Part shown: piece by piece, positions 44,524 to 53,314 of the stretch
Numbering within the stretch: position 1 is the stretch's first letter
Layout of the letters: each line of letters begins with the position of its first letter
Assembly: GCF_025998815.1 (NCBI RefSeq)
Contig: NZ_AP026678.1
Location: 1,302,001 to 1,366,000, forward strand
DNA length: 64,000 nucleotides
Reading direction: 5' to 3'
Origin: Ignavibacterium sp.
GTDB taxonomy: Bacteria > Bacteroidota > Ignavibacteria > Ignavibacteriales > Ignavibacteriaceae
Translations under genes and position numbers: made by a program
The notes under the pieces: generated by a model
The model's database searches: none
What the model was told of the DNA's origin: nothing
Seen by the model: only the letters and a program-made list of their open reading frames with translations

Positions 44524-45099
44524 TTATCTGGTGTAATTAATTTCCATCATCTTTACTTCTTTTCCATCAAAATTTCCAAACATTTCAAAAACCATTTCAT
44601 TATCACTAACCATCTTCGAAACAGATTTGAATTCTACATCTTTACCGGCAAGTGGATCATACATTTTACCATTGTAGATTATACTCTTGGTTGCATCATC
44701 AAATTTACCTGTGCTGATAGCAACTCCGGTTCCCATATTATCAATCCAGATGTTAATAAATTCTTTTTTGCCATTGTCATAAGCTTCAAGTGACCATCCT
44801 TCGGTTTGCATACCCATCATTGGAAATTTTGCAACCATTTTCAGAAATCTTCCACCAAGGATCATTTCAGCATTAACAGTACCTTCAGAAACAACTGGCT
44901 CTGCATTTGGCTCCATCCACATTTTAGAAACCATTTTCCATTCACCAACGTATTTAGCCATCATCTCGTGCATAGAACCGGGAGTCATGTAATCCATCCA
45001 GATTTTCATTTGTTCGTCAGAATTCATTCCTTCATTCTGAGCGTATGAGTTACCCCAAAGAAAAGTGAGTAAAAGCGAAGTGATCAAAAATTTTTTCAT
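44524..45099 (-). CDS. Secreted DUF1579 family protein
   Basis: The start is placed at ATG 45099, 8 nt after AAGGAG; the frame extends further upstream but without support. The roughly 191-residue product has a signal peptide (MKKFLITSLLLTFLWGNSYAQ). The mature part fits DUF1579: YVGEWKMVSKMWMEPNAEP, GGRFLKMVAKFPMMGM, EGWSLEAYDNGKKEFINIWIDNMGTG. The domain resembles lipocalin-like barrels; function unknown. It is rich in Met (over 20), some of which could bind metal, and lies near the copper genes, but this is speculation. Confidence 0.72.
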   Translation of the reverse strand: MKKFLITSLLLTFLWGNSYAQNEGMNSDEQMKIWMDYMTPGSMHEMMAKYVGEWKMVSKMWMEPNAEPVVSEGTVNAEMILGGRFLKMVAKFPMMGMQTEGWSLEAYDNGKKEFINIWIDNMGTGVAISTGKFDDATKSIIYNGKMYDPLAGKDVEFKSVSKMVSDNEMVFEMFGNFDGKEVKMMEINYTR

Positions 45100-45143
45100 A
45101 GATGCGCTCCTTTTTGAAATTGATAATATGTTATTTATCCCCA

Positions 45144-46157
45144 TTAAATCTTAGGTAATCTTTCAAGATATGAACTATTGCTAAGCACCGCAAATGTATC
45201 AGCATTTCTTAATTCGTTGATGTTAATACAGTTCATATAACTCATAGAACTTCTTAATCCATCCGAAATTGCATCAATTACATTTTGAACTGCTCCTTTA
45301 TATGCAACCATTGTTTCTTCACCTTCAATAAACTCGTTTCTCATCTTTACTCCGAATGAAGCTGAACCACGATATTTTTTCCAGAGCTGTCCTTTGTATT
45401 TTATTACTTCGCCAGGTGTTTCTCTAGTTCCGGAAAGCATTCTACCAAGCATAACAACATCAGCACCAAGTGCAATAGCTTTTGCAACATCGCCGGGACT
45501 TTTAATTCCACCATCAGCTATGATTTTAATTTTTAATTTTTTTGCTTCTCTATGGAAATAAACATTCAATAAAGATGACACTTGTCCAATTCCAATTCCG
45601 GTTTGAATGGAAGTTGTACAAACGCTTCCACTTCCAATTCCAACACGAACTGCATCTGCGCCAGAATCTTCAAGTTGTTGCAAAGTTCCGCCGTGAGCAA
45701 TGTTGCCTATTATAATTTTTGTTTCGAACTTCTTTTTGATTTGCTCACATTTTTTCAGAACTTCTTTATTATTTGCATTTGCTGTATCAATGCAAATAAT
45801 AAGATTTTTTTCAACGAGTTGCTCAACAATTTTCATATCCGTACTTAGACCAATTGAAACGGCTCGCACTCCTTTACCATTTTTACCCTGTAGTAAAATT
45901 TCCAATGAAGAATCGAAACGGTTAAGAATGCCAAGACAACCAAGTCTTGTTAGCTCTTTAGCCATCTCAAGTCCTGTAACTGTATCCATTGGACTTGAAA
46001 GAATCGGTAGCTGAAGTTTCAGACCTAAAAAAGTTGTTTGAGTTGACGGATCTTTTCTTGATTTAACTCTTGATACCTGAGTTGGAATAAGACTTATATC
46101 ATCATAAGTGAGTGATTGAGTGTATTCGTTTAATTCTTTCTTAGAATATATTTTCAT
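45144..46157 (-). CDS. IMP dehydrogenase/GMP reductase family protein without CBS domains
   Basis: This 337-residue TIM barrel has the phosphate loop and catalytic cysteine of the family ([10 protein letters not shown], Cys180), [27 protein letters not shown] and the YRGSASFG and EGEETMV segments. The CBS pair of typical IMPDHs is absent, and length matches GMP reductases. The residue after CTT is Ser, where IMPDH and GMPR usually have Arg. It could be a GMP reductase or a minimal IMPDH; sequence alone does not decide. Confidence 0.75.
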   Translation of the reverse strand: MKIYSKKELNEYTQSLTYDDISLIPTQVSRVKSRKDPSTQTTFLGLKLQLPILSSPMDTVTGLEMAKELTRLGCLGILNRFDSSLEILLQGKNGKGVRAVSIGLSTDMKIVEQLVEKNLIICIDTANANNKEVLKKCEQIKKKFETKIIIGNIAHGGTLQQLEDSGADAVRVGIGSGSVCTTSIQTGIGIGQVSSLLNVYFHREAKKLKIKIIADGGIKSPGDVAKAIALGADVVMLGRMLSGTRETPGEVIKYKGQLWKKYRGSASFGVKMRNEFIEGEETMVAYKGAVQNVIDAISDGLRSSMSYMNCININELRNADTFAVLSNSSYLERLPKI

Positions 46158-46171
46158 ATTTATCCCTGTAG

Positions 46172-48019
46172 TTAGAGTAGATTTTCTAATTCATCTAAAA
46201 TTGTGTTCATCTTTTTTGTAACTGATAAAACCGGTTCGGGAGAATTCATATCAACACCGGCTTTTCTTAAAACATTAATCGGATAATCAGAATTTCCGGC
46301 TTTAAGAAAACTGATATATCGTTCGATAGCTGGTTTACCTTCTGTCTTAACTTTATGTGCTAATGTTTCTGATGCAGACATTCCTGTTGCATATTGAAAT
46401 ACATAAAAGTTATAATAGAAATGAGGTACTCTTGCCCAGGTAAATGATTCCTCTTCATCAACAAACATCGAAGGTCCCCAATACTTCTGAAATAATGAAC
46501 TGTACAAGCTACACAATTCTTCAGGTGTAAGAGCTTCACCTTTTTCTGTTTCTTCGTAAACAGTTTGTTCGAACTCAGCAAACATAACCTGTCTGTAAAA
46601 TGTGCTTGTGATATTGTTGAGATATCTTTCAAGCAAATGAAGCTTTTCTTCTTTTGAATTTGAATTTTGAATCAGATAATCCAATAAAAGTGATTCATTA
46701 AAAGTTGAAGCAACTTCAGCAAGGAAGATTGAGTAGTTTGCATAATGAAATGGCTGTGTTAAACCAGTATAATATGAATGCATATTATGACCCATTTCGT
46801 GAGCTAGAGTGAATACATCGTTTAGTAAATCAGTCCAGTTTAGCATTACATAAGGATGGACACCATAGGTTGTTCCGGAAGAATATGCACCGCTTCTTTT
46901 TCCAACAGTTTCATAAACATCAATCCATCTTTCGTTAAAAGCTTTTCTTAATGAATTCAAATAGTCATCTCCCATAATTTCCAATGCTTTGAGAACTAAT
47001 TCAACTGCTTCATCATAGCTATATTTTTTCTCATATTTCTGATCGAATAAAGTAACATAAATATCATAAGGATGTAATTTATCAACACCTAAAAGTTCTT
47101 TCTTAAGATTCGCCCAGCGATACATTGGAGCGAAATTTTTGTTAACAGTTTCAACAAGATTATCATAGACAGAAACCGGAATATTGTTTTTGCTTAATGC
47201 TGCTTCTCTTGCTGATTTATAATTTCTTACCTTCGCATAAAAAATATTTGCTTTAAGATTTCCTGTAAAAAGTGAGTTTAAAGAATTCACATATTCTTTG
47301 TAAGGTTTAAGATATGCTTTGAATGCTCTTTCTCTGTATGCTCGGTCTTTGGAATACATAGCTGCATAATATCTACCGTGTGAAATCTGAATATCATTTC
47401 CGTTTTCATCTTTTATGAAAGGAAATTTCATATCAGCATTTGTAAAAATTGAATATGTGTTGTAGGGAACCTGAGCAATTTCAGAACTTAATGCAAGAAT
47501 AGATTCTTTATCACTATCCAAAGTATGTGGTTTCTCACGAAGTATATCATCAAAATAATGTTGGAAAATTTTTAACTCCTGATTTTCTTCAATCCATTTT
47601 CTTAACTGATTTTCCTCAATTGAAAGAATTTCGGGTTTAATGAAAGAGCTTTCTGAAAGTGCACGGGCATATAGGTTTTTAATTCTGTCATCCATTGCGT
47701 GATAACGCGAAACCCTCATATCACTATCTTTTGCAAGCATTGCATAAAGAGAAAGCTTTTCCAATTTTATTCCGATTTCTTCGTCCAGCTTCAAGCAAGC
47801 ATATAAAGCCGAAGGTGAACTGCTAAGTTTGCCTTTAAAGTCAGAATATCTGATCAGATTTTTGTTAGTCCATTCAAAATCTTTATCCCATTGCTCATCG
47901 GATTCATAGATATCTTTTAGATTCCATTTGTACTTTTCGTCGATTTGTTCTCTTGTGGGAAGTGTGGCTGTTGCTGTTTCGGTAGAATGAATAAATTTGG
48001 GCAAAAGTCTATAATCCAT
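46172..48019 (-). CDS. pepF: Oligoendopeptidase F (M3B)
   Basis: This 615-residue cytoplasmic zinc peptidase cleaves short peptides. The zinc motif HEMGH (407-411) and the third ligand Glu435 (IFLAEVASTF) are present, along with TGLTQPFHYANYSIF and the C-terminal FQYATGMSASETLAHKV. Length and layout are normal for PepF. It lies 14 nt upstream of the IMPDH/GMPR-like gene. Confidence 0.94.
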   Translation of the reverse strand: MDYRLLPKFIHSTETATATLPTREQIDEKYKWNLKDIYESDEQWDKDFEWTNKNLIRYSDFKGKLSSSPSALYACLKLDEEIGIKLEKLSLYAMLAKDSDMRVSRYHAMDDRIKNLYARALSESSFIKPEILSIEENQLRKWIEENQELKIFQHYFDDILREKPHTLDSDKESILALSSEIAQVPYNTYSIFTNADMKFPFIKDENGNDIQISHGRYYAAMYSKDRAYRERAFKAYLKPYKEYVNSLNSLFTGNLKANIFYAKVRNYKSAREAALSKNNIPVSVYDNLVETVNKNFAPMYRWANLKKELLGVDKLHPYDIYVTLFDQKYEKKYSYDEAVELVLKALEIMGDDYLNSLRKAFNERWIDVYETVGKRSGAYSSGTTYGVHPYVMLNWTDLLNDVFTLAHEMGHNMHSYYTGLTQPFHYANYSIFLAEVASTFNESLLLDYLIQNSNSKEEKLHLLERYLNNITSTFYRQVMFAEFEQTVYEETEKGEALTPEELCSLYSSLFQKYWGPSMFVDEEESFTWARVPHFYYNFYVFQYATGMSASETLAHKVKTEGKPAIERYISFLKAGNSDYPINVLRKAGVDMNSPEPVLSVTKKMNTILDELENLL

Positions 48020-48199
48020 AATAACCCCCGATATATGGTGAATAAAAGATTTCCATTAAATATAAAACCCGAAAATTTTGAAACAATAAAAATTTAATCG
48101 AACAGTACATCATAGGGCATAAAAACTTAAGATTGAATTTATGCGGATGGCAATATAAGAAAAGTAAAAGGAATTATCATAAATTTTCTTTTGGCAAAA

Positions 48200-48610
48200 T
48201 TAAGGAGTCGCTTTACTCAATTGAACCCTTATTTTACCACTAAAATCTGTGCAGGATATTCTGACCTTGTCCGGAATATTACCTCGAATTCTGTCTACAA
48301 GACCTGGAATTTCGGTTTCAATTGAGGCAACATAAATCAGATTTTTATTTTCATTAAGAACATTAACAGTAACATTCCCTTTTTCGCGGTCAACTACTGA
48401 TATTAGTATTCTGGATTCACTGGAATTAAAGTTAACATTGATTTCAAAGTCGTATGTAAGATCAGATGCAGTCATCACAAGATTCAGATAATTTAATTTG
48501 TTTTCCTGAAATGGCTGATTGACATTACCCGCAGGATTGTATGGTTCAAGGATTTCTTCCCTGCAGGAAGTAAATGCGAATAATAAAACTGATATAATAA
48601 CTAGTTTCAT
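48200..48610 (-). CDS. Small lipoprotein of unknown function
   Basis: This 136-residue protein has a lipoprotein signal (MKLVIISVLLFAFTSC, Cys16). The mature part is predicted to be mainly beta strand (VTVNVLNENKNLIYVASIETEI and similar). It is not recognised. It stands alone between 180 nt and 70 nt of non-coding sequence in which nothing else was seen. Confidence 0.6.
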   Translation of the reverse strand: MKLVIISVLLFAFTSCREEILEPYNPAGNVNQPFQENKLNYLNLVMTASDLTYDFEINVNFNSSESRILISVVDREKGNVTVNVLNENKNLIYVASIETEIPGLVDRIRGNIPDKVRISCTDFSGKIRVQLSKATP

Positions 48611-48680
48611 TTCAAATCGTGCTTATTTGTGAAATGAAATTAAGTTATTGTGATATTTCTGTCAATCCTTTATTTAATAG

Positions 48681-48989
48681 TCAGTCAATTTTTTTTAGAA
48701 TTGCTCGGGAAGCTTTGAATTTGCCTAAGAATTTCTCGGAATGTTTTCGCTGGAATTCCGGTGCAGCTTTTTCAGCATACTGATAATAGTCATCAATTGA
48801 ATTAAAACGGTAATGAAACTGATAAACAGCTTCATCGGAAACAGTATCAGGAATTACAACTTTAAAAATTTCGTAGCTGGTGAAAAAACCTGCATTCATA
48901 ATATCAGGAATGTGCTCCTGCTTCATCCATTGTAACCACTCTTCTTCAACTTGTCTCTTGATATTTATAGTAACAATGTAAACACCCAT
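48681..48989 (-). CDS. DUF4286 family protein
   Basis: The start is placed at ATG 48989, just after GAGGTG; a longer frame from 49013 would overlap the transporter gene. The product is about 102 residues: YIVTINIKRQVEEEWLQWMKQEHIPDIMNAGFF, then FHYRFNSIDDYYQYAEKAAPEF. This fits the dimeric alpha/beta-barrel DUF4286 family of Bacteroidota. No function is known. It probably shares a transcript with the transporter. Confidence 0.75.
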   Translation of the reverse strand: MGVYIVTINIKRQVEEEWLQWMKQEHIPDIMNAGFFTSYEIFKVVIPDTVSDEAVYQFHYRFNSIDDYYQYAEKAAPEFQRKHSEKFLGKFKASRAILKKID

Positions 48990-49000
48990 AATCACCTCTG

Positions 49001-50512
49001 TTATTTTGCCCACTCAGGAAATATGCTCAATCCAAAAATAACATTTCCCAATGTGTAAACAAGAAGTGTGATTATCAGAATACTACTGATATTTAAAGTA
49101 AATCCTGTTTTAATCATATCAATAATTCTTAACCTTTTACTTGCGAATACGATTGTGTTTGGAGGCGTTCCGACTGGTAACATAAATGCCATAGAAGCAG
49201 AAAGTGTTGCAGGTATCATTAGCAACAATGGATTAACTTCCATTGATAAAGAAACTGATGCTAATACAGGAAGAATCATCTGCGTTGTTGCTGTGTTTGA
49301 TGTAAGCTCAGTCAGAAAATTAATTGAAGCAGAAATGATTAGAATAAGAATTAGAATTTCAATATGAGTAATTCCTTTGAGTTGCAACCCAATGTATTCT
49401 GAAAGTCCACTTACAGAAAAAGCATTTGCCAAAGCAAAGCCACCACCAAAAAGTAATATAACACTCCAAGGAACCTGCTCAATGGAGTTTGCAGCAAGTA
49501 TTGAATTCTGCTCTGATTTATTCCTTGTTGGAATTACAAATAAAGTCAGCGCTGCAATGATTGCAATAGTAGAATCATCAACCAATTCCTGAATTTTCAA
49601 TAATGAAGCCCATCCTTGAATTATCATAAATCCAAGATTTAGTTCGACTCTGAAAATCCATAAGAGTACCGTGCTTACAAAAACTATCAAAACTGCTTTT
49701 TCCTCGAAAGTTATTTTACCTAAAGACATATACTCAGTTTTAATATAAGATTTATCTAATGATATCTTTTTATTAACTCCAAATAAAAATTTGATGATAA
49801 GAAAAGCAGCAAAAAAAAGTAATATTGAGATAGGAACCGCAAGCATCATCCAGCTTCCAAATGAAATTTGAGGTGAATCTGGAAAAATAATTTTTGTTAT
49901 TCTAACCAATGCAAGATTTGGCGGAGTTCCGACCAAAGTTGCAATTCCACCGATAGAGCAAGAATATGCTATACCGAGTAATAAAGCTTTTGAAATCTTT
50001 GATGCTTTTTCTTCAGAAACATCGCTTTCAATTTTGGAAATTACTGCAAGTGCAATAGGTAACATCATTACTGCAGTTGCTGTGTTTGAAATCCACATTG
50101 AAAGAAAAGCGGAAGCGACCATAAATCCAAGTAATATCGAAGGTGCTGAAGCTCCCATTATTGTAATAATCTTAAGAGCAATCCGTCTATGCAATTTCCA
50201 TCTTTCCATAGCAATTGCAATCAGAAAGCCACCCAGGAAAAGGAATATCACAGAATTGATATAAGAATCAGATACTTTGGATGCAGGGAGTACACCGGTT
50301 AATGGAAATAAAACTAAAGGAACAAGAGCAGTAACGGCTAAAGGAAGTGCTTCAGTCATCCACCAGATTGCCATCAATACTGCAACTGCAGCAGTGTATT
50401 TAATTGATGGTTTGTCAGGTTGCGGATCAAAAAAAGAAAGCATAAGAACAAATGCAATTACTCCAATGCTAAAGCCCAGATATGAAAAATTATTTATAAA
50501 CAATCTTCTCAT
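49001..50512 (-). CDS. DASS/SLC13 family sodium:dicarboxylate symporter
   Basis: This 503-residue transporter has about eleven membrane helices. Both SNT motifs of the family are present (ISNTATAVMMLP and TSNTATTQMILP), each followed by a GTPPN motif (VGTPPNLALVRI and VGTPPNTIVFAS), which form the sodium and carboxylate sites. WWMTEALPLAVTALVPLVLFP near the N-terminus is also typical. The substrate is likely a C4-dicarboxylate, or another divalent anion. Confidence 0.9.
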   Translation of the reverse strand: MRRLFINNFSYLGFSIGVIAFVLMLSFFDPQPDKPSIKYTAAVAVLMAIWWMTEALPLAVTALVPLVLFPLTGVLPASKVSDSYINSVIFLFLGGFLIAIAMERWKLHRRIALKIITIMGASAPSILLGFMVASAFLSMWISNTATAVMMLPIALAVISKIESDVSEEKASKISKALLLGIAYSCSIGGIATLVGTPPNLALVRITKIIFPDSPQISFGSWMMLAVPISILLFFAAFLIIKFLFGVNKKISLDKSYIKTEYMSLGKITFEEKAVLIVFVSTVLLWIFRVELNLGFMIIQGWASLLKIQELVDDSTIAIIAALTLFVIPTRNKSEQNSILAANSIEQVPWSVILLFGGGFALANAFSVSGLSEYIGLQLKGITHIEILILILIISASINFLTELTSNTATTQMILPVLASVSLSMEVNPLLLMIPATLSASMAFMLPVGTPPNTIVFASKRLRIIDMIKTGFTLNISSILIITLLVYTLGNVIFGLSIFPEWAK

Positions 50513-50634
50513 TGTTGTTAAAATAAATATTCATTTCTTAGTTTTCAAAAAGTACATCAAAACATGAACCGGATAAATTTATCAAATCTTTCATTCATCT
50601 ATTCAGCTTTACCCACCGAAGATAGGCATTCAAT

Positions 50635-50695
50635 CATACTTCCATTCAATCAATCAATCATTCATTCATTCAATCATTCATTCCCTTTTTGCGAT
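50635..50695. repeat. ATTC/AATC-rich low-complexity tract
   Basis: A run of imperfect 4-nt steps (CATTCAATCAATCAATCATT and onward to CATTCATTCCC) lies in the 251-nt gap between the divergent transporter and gatB genes. An open frame (50564-50755) over it encodes only low-complexity His/Ser/Phe-rich sequence and is not called. Nothing else was recognised in this gap. Confidence 0.7.
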
Positions 50696-50763
50696 TGTTA
50701 TTCCCAAAGAATATTCTTTCCAATGCACACAATCATATTTATATTTGAGCCCTGAATTATTGT

Positions 50764-52218
50764 ATGCAGATAAAAAACAGTAAATACGAAGCGGTAATCG
50801 GACTCGAAGTTCACGCACAACTTCTCACCGAAACAAAAGCATTTTGTGGCTGTTCCACTAAATTTGGTGATGCACCGAATTCAAATGTTTGCCCGGTTTG
50901 TCTTGGTCATCCCGGTGTGTTACCTGTTTTGAATAAAAAAGTTGTTGAGTTTACCGTACTGATGGGACTTGCAACTAATTGTACAATAAACAAACACTCT
51001 ATCTTTGCCAGAAAAAATTATTTTTATCCTGATTTACCGAAAGGATATCAGATTTCACAATATGAAGAACCAATTTGCGAAAATGGATTCATTGAAGTAA
51101 ATCTCTCAGATGGAAGCACAAAAAAAATCAGGATAAAAAGAATTCACATGGAAGAAGACGCTGGAAAATCAATTCACGACCAAAGTGAATATACTCTCGT
51201 TGATGTTAATCGTTGCGGGGTACCGTTGATTGAAATTGTTACCGAACCTGATATCAATTCATCAGAGGAAGCATATCAATATCTTACTAAGATAAAGCAG
51301 ATTGTTCAATATCTTGGAATTTGTGATGGGAATATGGAAGAAGGTTCACTAAGATGCGACGCAAATGTTTCTGTAAGATTAAAAGGTGAAAAGAAACTCG
51401 GTGTCAAAACAGAAATAAAAAATATGAATTCATTCAGGAATGTTGAGCGAGCGTTAAATTATGAAATTGAGAGACAGATAGATTTGCTTGAAGATGGCGA
51501 AGAAATAATTCAACAAACTTTGTTATGGAATGCTGATTTGAATGAAGCTTTACCGATGCGAAGTAAAGAAGAAGCTCACGATTACAGATATTTTCCTGAT
51601 CCGGATTTACTACCTGTTATTGTTGATGATGAATGGAAAAATAAAATTTCCTCACTAATGCCCGAACTCCCTGAAGCAAAGTTTAAAAGATTTGTTCAGC
51701 AGTATAATCTTCCGGAATACGACGCAGATATTTTAACTCAATCAAAAGCAATTGCTGATTACTATGAAAAAGTTTCTTCTGTTGCGAGTGACTATAAATC
51801 AGTGAGCAATTGGATTATGACTGATGTTCTCGGTTATTTGAATGAGCATAAAATCGAAATTGAACAGTTTCCGATTAGTGCTGAAAATCTTGGCAAATTA
51901 ATAAATCTGATAACTGATGGAACTATCAGCAGCAAAATTGCAAAAGAAGTTTTCCAACTGATGCTTAAGTCAAATGATACTCCGGATAAAATTGTAGAAG
52001 AGAAAAATCTTGTTCAAATTTCTGATGAGGGAGAAATCATAAAAGTTATAAATAGTATTCTGGATAAAAATAAAAATCAGATTGATGAATATTTATCAGG
52101 AAAAGATAAAGTGCTTGGATTTTTTGTTGGACAAGTAATGAAAGAAACTAAAGGCAAAGCCAATCCACAGATGGTAAATCAACTTTTGAAATCAGAATTA
52201 GAAAAGTATCGCAAATAA
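50764..52218 (+). CDS. gatB: Asp-tRNA(Asn)/Glu-tRNA(Gln) amidotransferase subunit B
   Basis: This 484-residue subunit activates the misacylated tRNA in the GatCAB complex. YEAVIGLEVHAQL, GCSTKFGDAPNSNVCPVCLGHPG (zinc cysteines), RKNYFYPDLPKGYQISQY and DYRYFPDPDLLP are all diagnostic. The C-terminal YqeY-like tail domain is present. gatA and gatC are not in the window. It lies 14 nt before lepB. Confidence 0.97.
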   Translation: MQIKNSKYEAVIGLEVHAQLLTETKAFCGCSTKFGDAPNSNVCPVCLGHPGVLPVLNKKVVEFTVLMGLATNCTINKHSIFARKNYFYPDLPKGYQISQYEEPICENGFIEVNLSDGSTKKIRIKRIHMEEDAGKSIHDQSEYTLVDVNRCGVPLIEIVTEPDINSSEEAYQYLTKIKQIVQYLGICDGNMEEGSLRCDANVSVRLKGEKKLGVKTEIKNMNSFRNVERALNYEIERQIDLLEDGEEIIQQTLLWNADLNEALPMRSKEEAHDYRYFPDPDLLPVIVDDEWKNKISSLMPELPEAKFKRFVQQYNLPEYDADILTQSKAIADYYEKVSSVASDYKSVSNWIMTDVLGYLNEHKIEIEQFPISAENLGKLINLITDGTISSKIAKEVFQLMLKSNDTPDKIVEEKNLVQISDEGEIIKVINSILDKNKNQIDEYLSGKDKVLGFFVGQVMKETKGKANPQMVNQLLKSELEKYRK

Positions 52219-52232
52219 AAAGGAGAATTAAA

Positions 52233-53177
52233 TTGTCGTTTCAGGAAAAATTGAAGAATATTTTTAAGAAGAAAGAAAAGAAAGAGCCACAAACTCCTGC
52301 AGAGAAAGTAAAGGAGTTTTTCAAACAACTATTTTATGCTGCAATTGCTGCTTTTTTCATAATCACATTTATAATTCAAAATACAAGAATTCCAACCGGC
52401 TCAATGGAAGATACGATTCTTGTTGGTGACTTCGTGCTGGTAAATAAATTTATTTACGGTTCAAGTTCACCAAGGTATATTCCATTTACAGAAACTCCGC
52501 TTCCCTATTTCACTTTGCCGGCATTTAAAGATCCAAAACCAACTGATATAGTTGTGTTTGAATATCCAGGGGACAGAGACCAGCTTGAACCGACTGAAAA
52601 AGGTGTAAACTATGTTAAGAGATGTATCGGAACTCCTGGTGATACTGTTGAAATAAGAGATAAAGTAGTATTTGTAAACGGTAAAGAATTCTGGCGTCCA
52701 CCTTACATTAAATACTATCGTGGAATGATTGGATCAAACTTAAGACCTCTTCCAAAAGGTTATGCTGAACCAAGAATTTTCCCAAGAGGAATGCCGTGGA
52801 ATGAAGATAATTACGGACCATTAGTTGTTCCTAAAAAAGGAATGACAATTCCAATTAACATATATAATGTTGAGCAATGGAGGACAACAATTGACAGAGA
52901 ATTTGGAAAGAGAGTTGTTGAAATAAGAGGCAATGTAGTTTACATTGATGGTCAACCTGCATCATCATATACATTTAAAAAAGATTATTACTTTATGATG
53001 GGAGATAATCGGGATGATAGTCTTGATAGCAGATTCTGGGGATTTGTTCCTCGCGATGCTGTAGTTGGCGAAGCATTTATAATTTTATTTTCCTGGGATC
53101 GTGAAATTCCATTTTCAGAATTATTCAGATTGCTTGCCTCAGTCAGAACAGATAGAATTCTGAAGTTAATTCATTAA
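52233..53177 (+). CDS. lepB: Signal peptidase I
   Basis: This 314-residue membrane peptidase removes signal peptides. An N-terminal polar region and one membrane helix (about 31-50) lead to the catalytic Ser57 (IPTGSMEDTIL) and Lys129 (YVKRCIGTPGD); GDNRDDSLDSRFWGFV follows near the C-terminus. An insertion of about 70 residues between the catalytic boxes is longer than in E. coli LepB, as in other Bacteroidota. The start is TTG (52233) after AGGAG. Confidence 0.95.
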   Translation: MSFQEKLKNIFKKKEKKEPQTPAEKVKEFFKQLFYAAIAAFFIITFIIQNTRIPTGSMEDTILVGDFVLVNKFIYGSSSPRYIPFTETPLPYFTLPAFKDPKPTDIVVFEYPGDRDQLEPTEKGVNYVKRCIGTPGDTVEIRDKVVFVNGKEFWRPPYIKYYRGMIGSNLRPLPKGYAEPRIFPRGMPWNEDNYGPLVVPKKGMTIPINIYNVEQWRTTIDREFGKRVVEIRGNVVYIDGQPASSYTFKKDYYFMMGDNRDDSLDSRFWGFVPRDAVVGEAFIILFSWDREIPFSELFRLLASVRTDRILKLIH

Positions 53178-53264
53178 ACATCTTTTTAGGAGATGGACTG
53201 TTGTCAATTTCTTTGACTTCCTTTTCACATAATAGTTTATAAACTGTTCACCATTTTAAAATAA

Positions 53265-53292
53265 AAAAGCTGCTCATTTCTGAGCAGCTTTT
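53265..53292. terminator. Bidirectional terminator between lepB and the TonB receptor gene
   Basis: A 12-bp perfect stem (AAAAGCTGCTCA / TGAGCAGCTTTT) with a 4-nt TTTC loop and A/T runs on both sides sits between convergent genes. It is the strongest terminator in the window. Confidence 0.9.
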
Positions 53293-53314
53293 AATTTTTA
53301 AGTGCGAGATACTG

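Noticed and set aside
50564-50755. 63-codon open frame upstream of gatB
   Set aside because: It covers the ATTC-type low-complexity tract, has no ribosome site and encodes only repetitive Ser/His/Phe-rich sequence.
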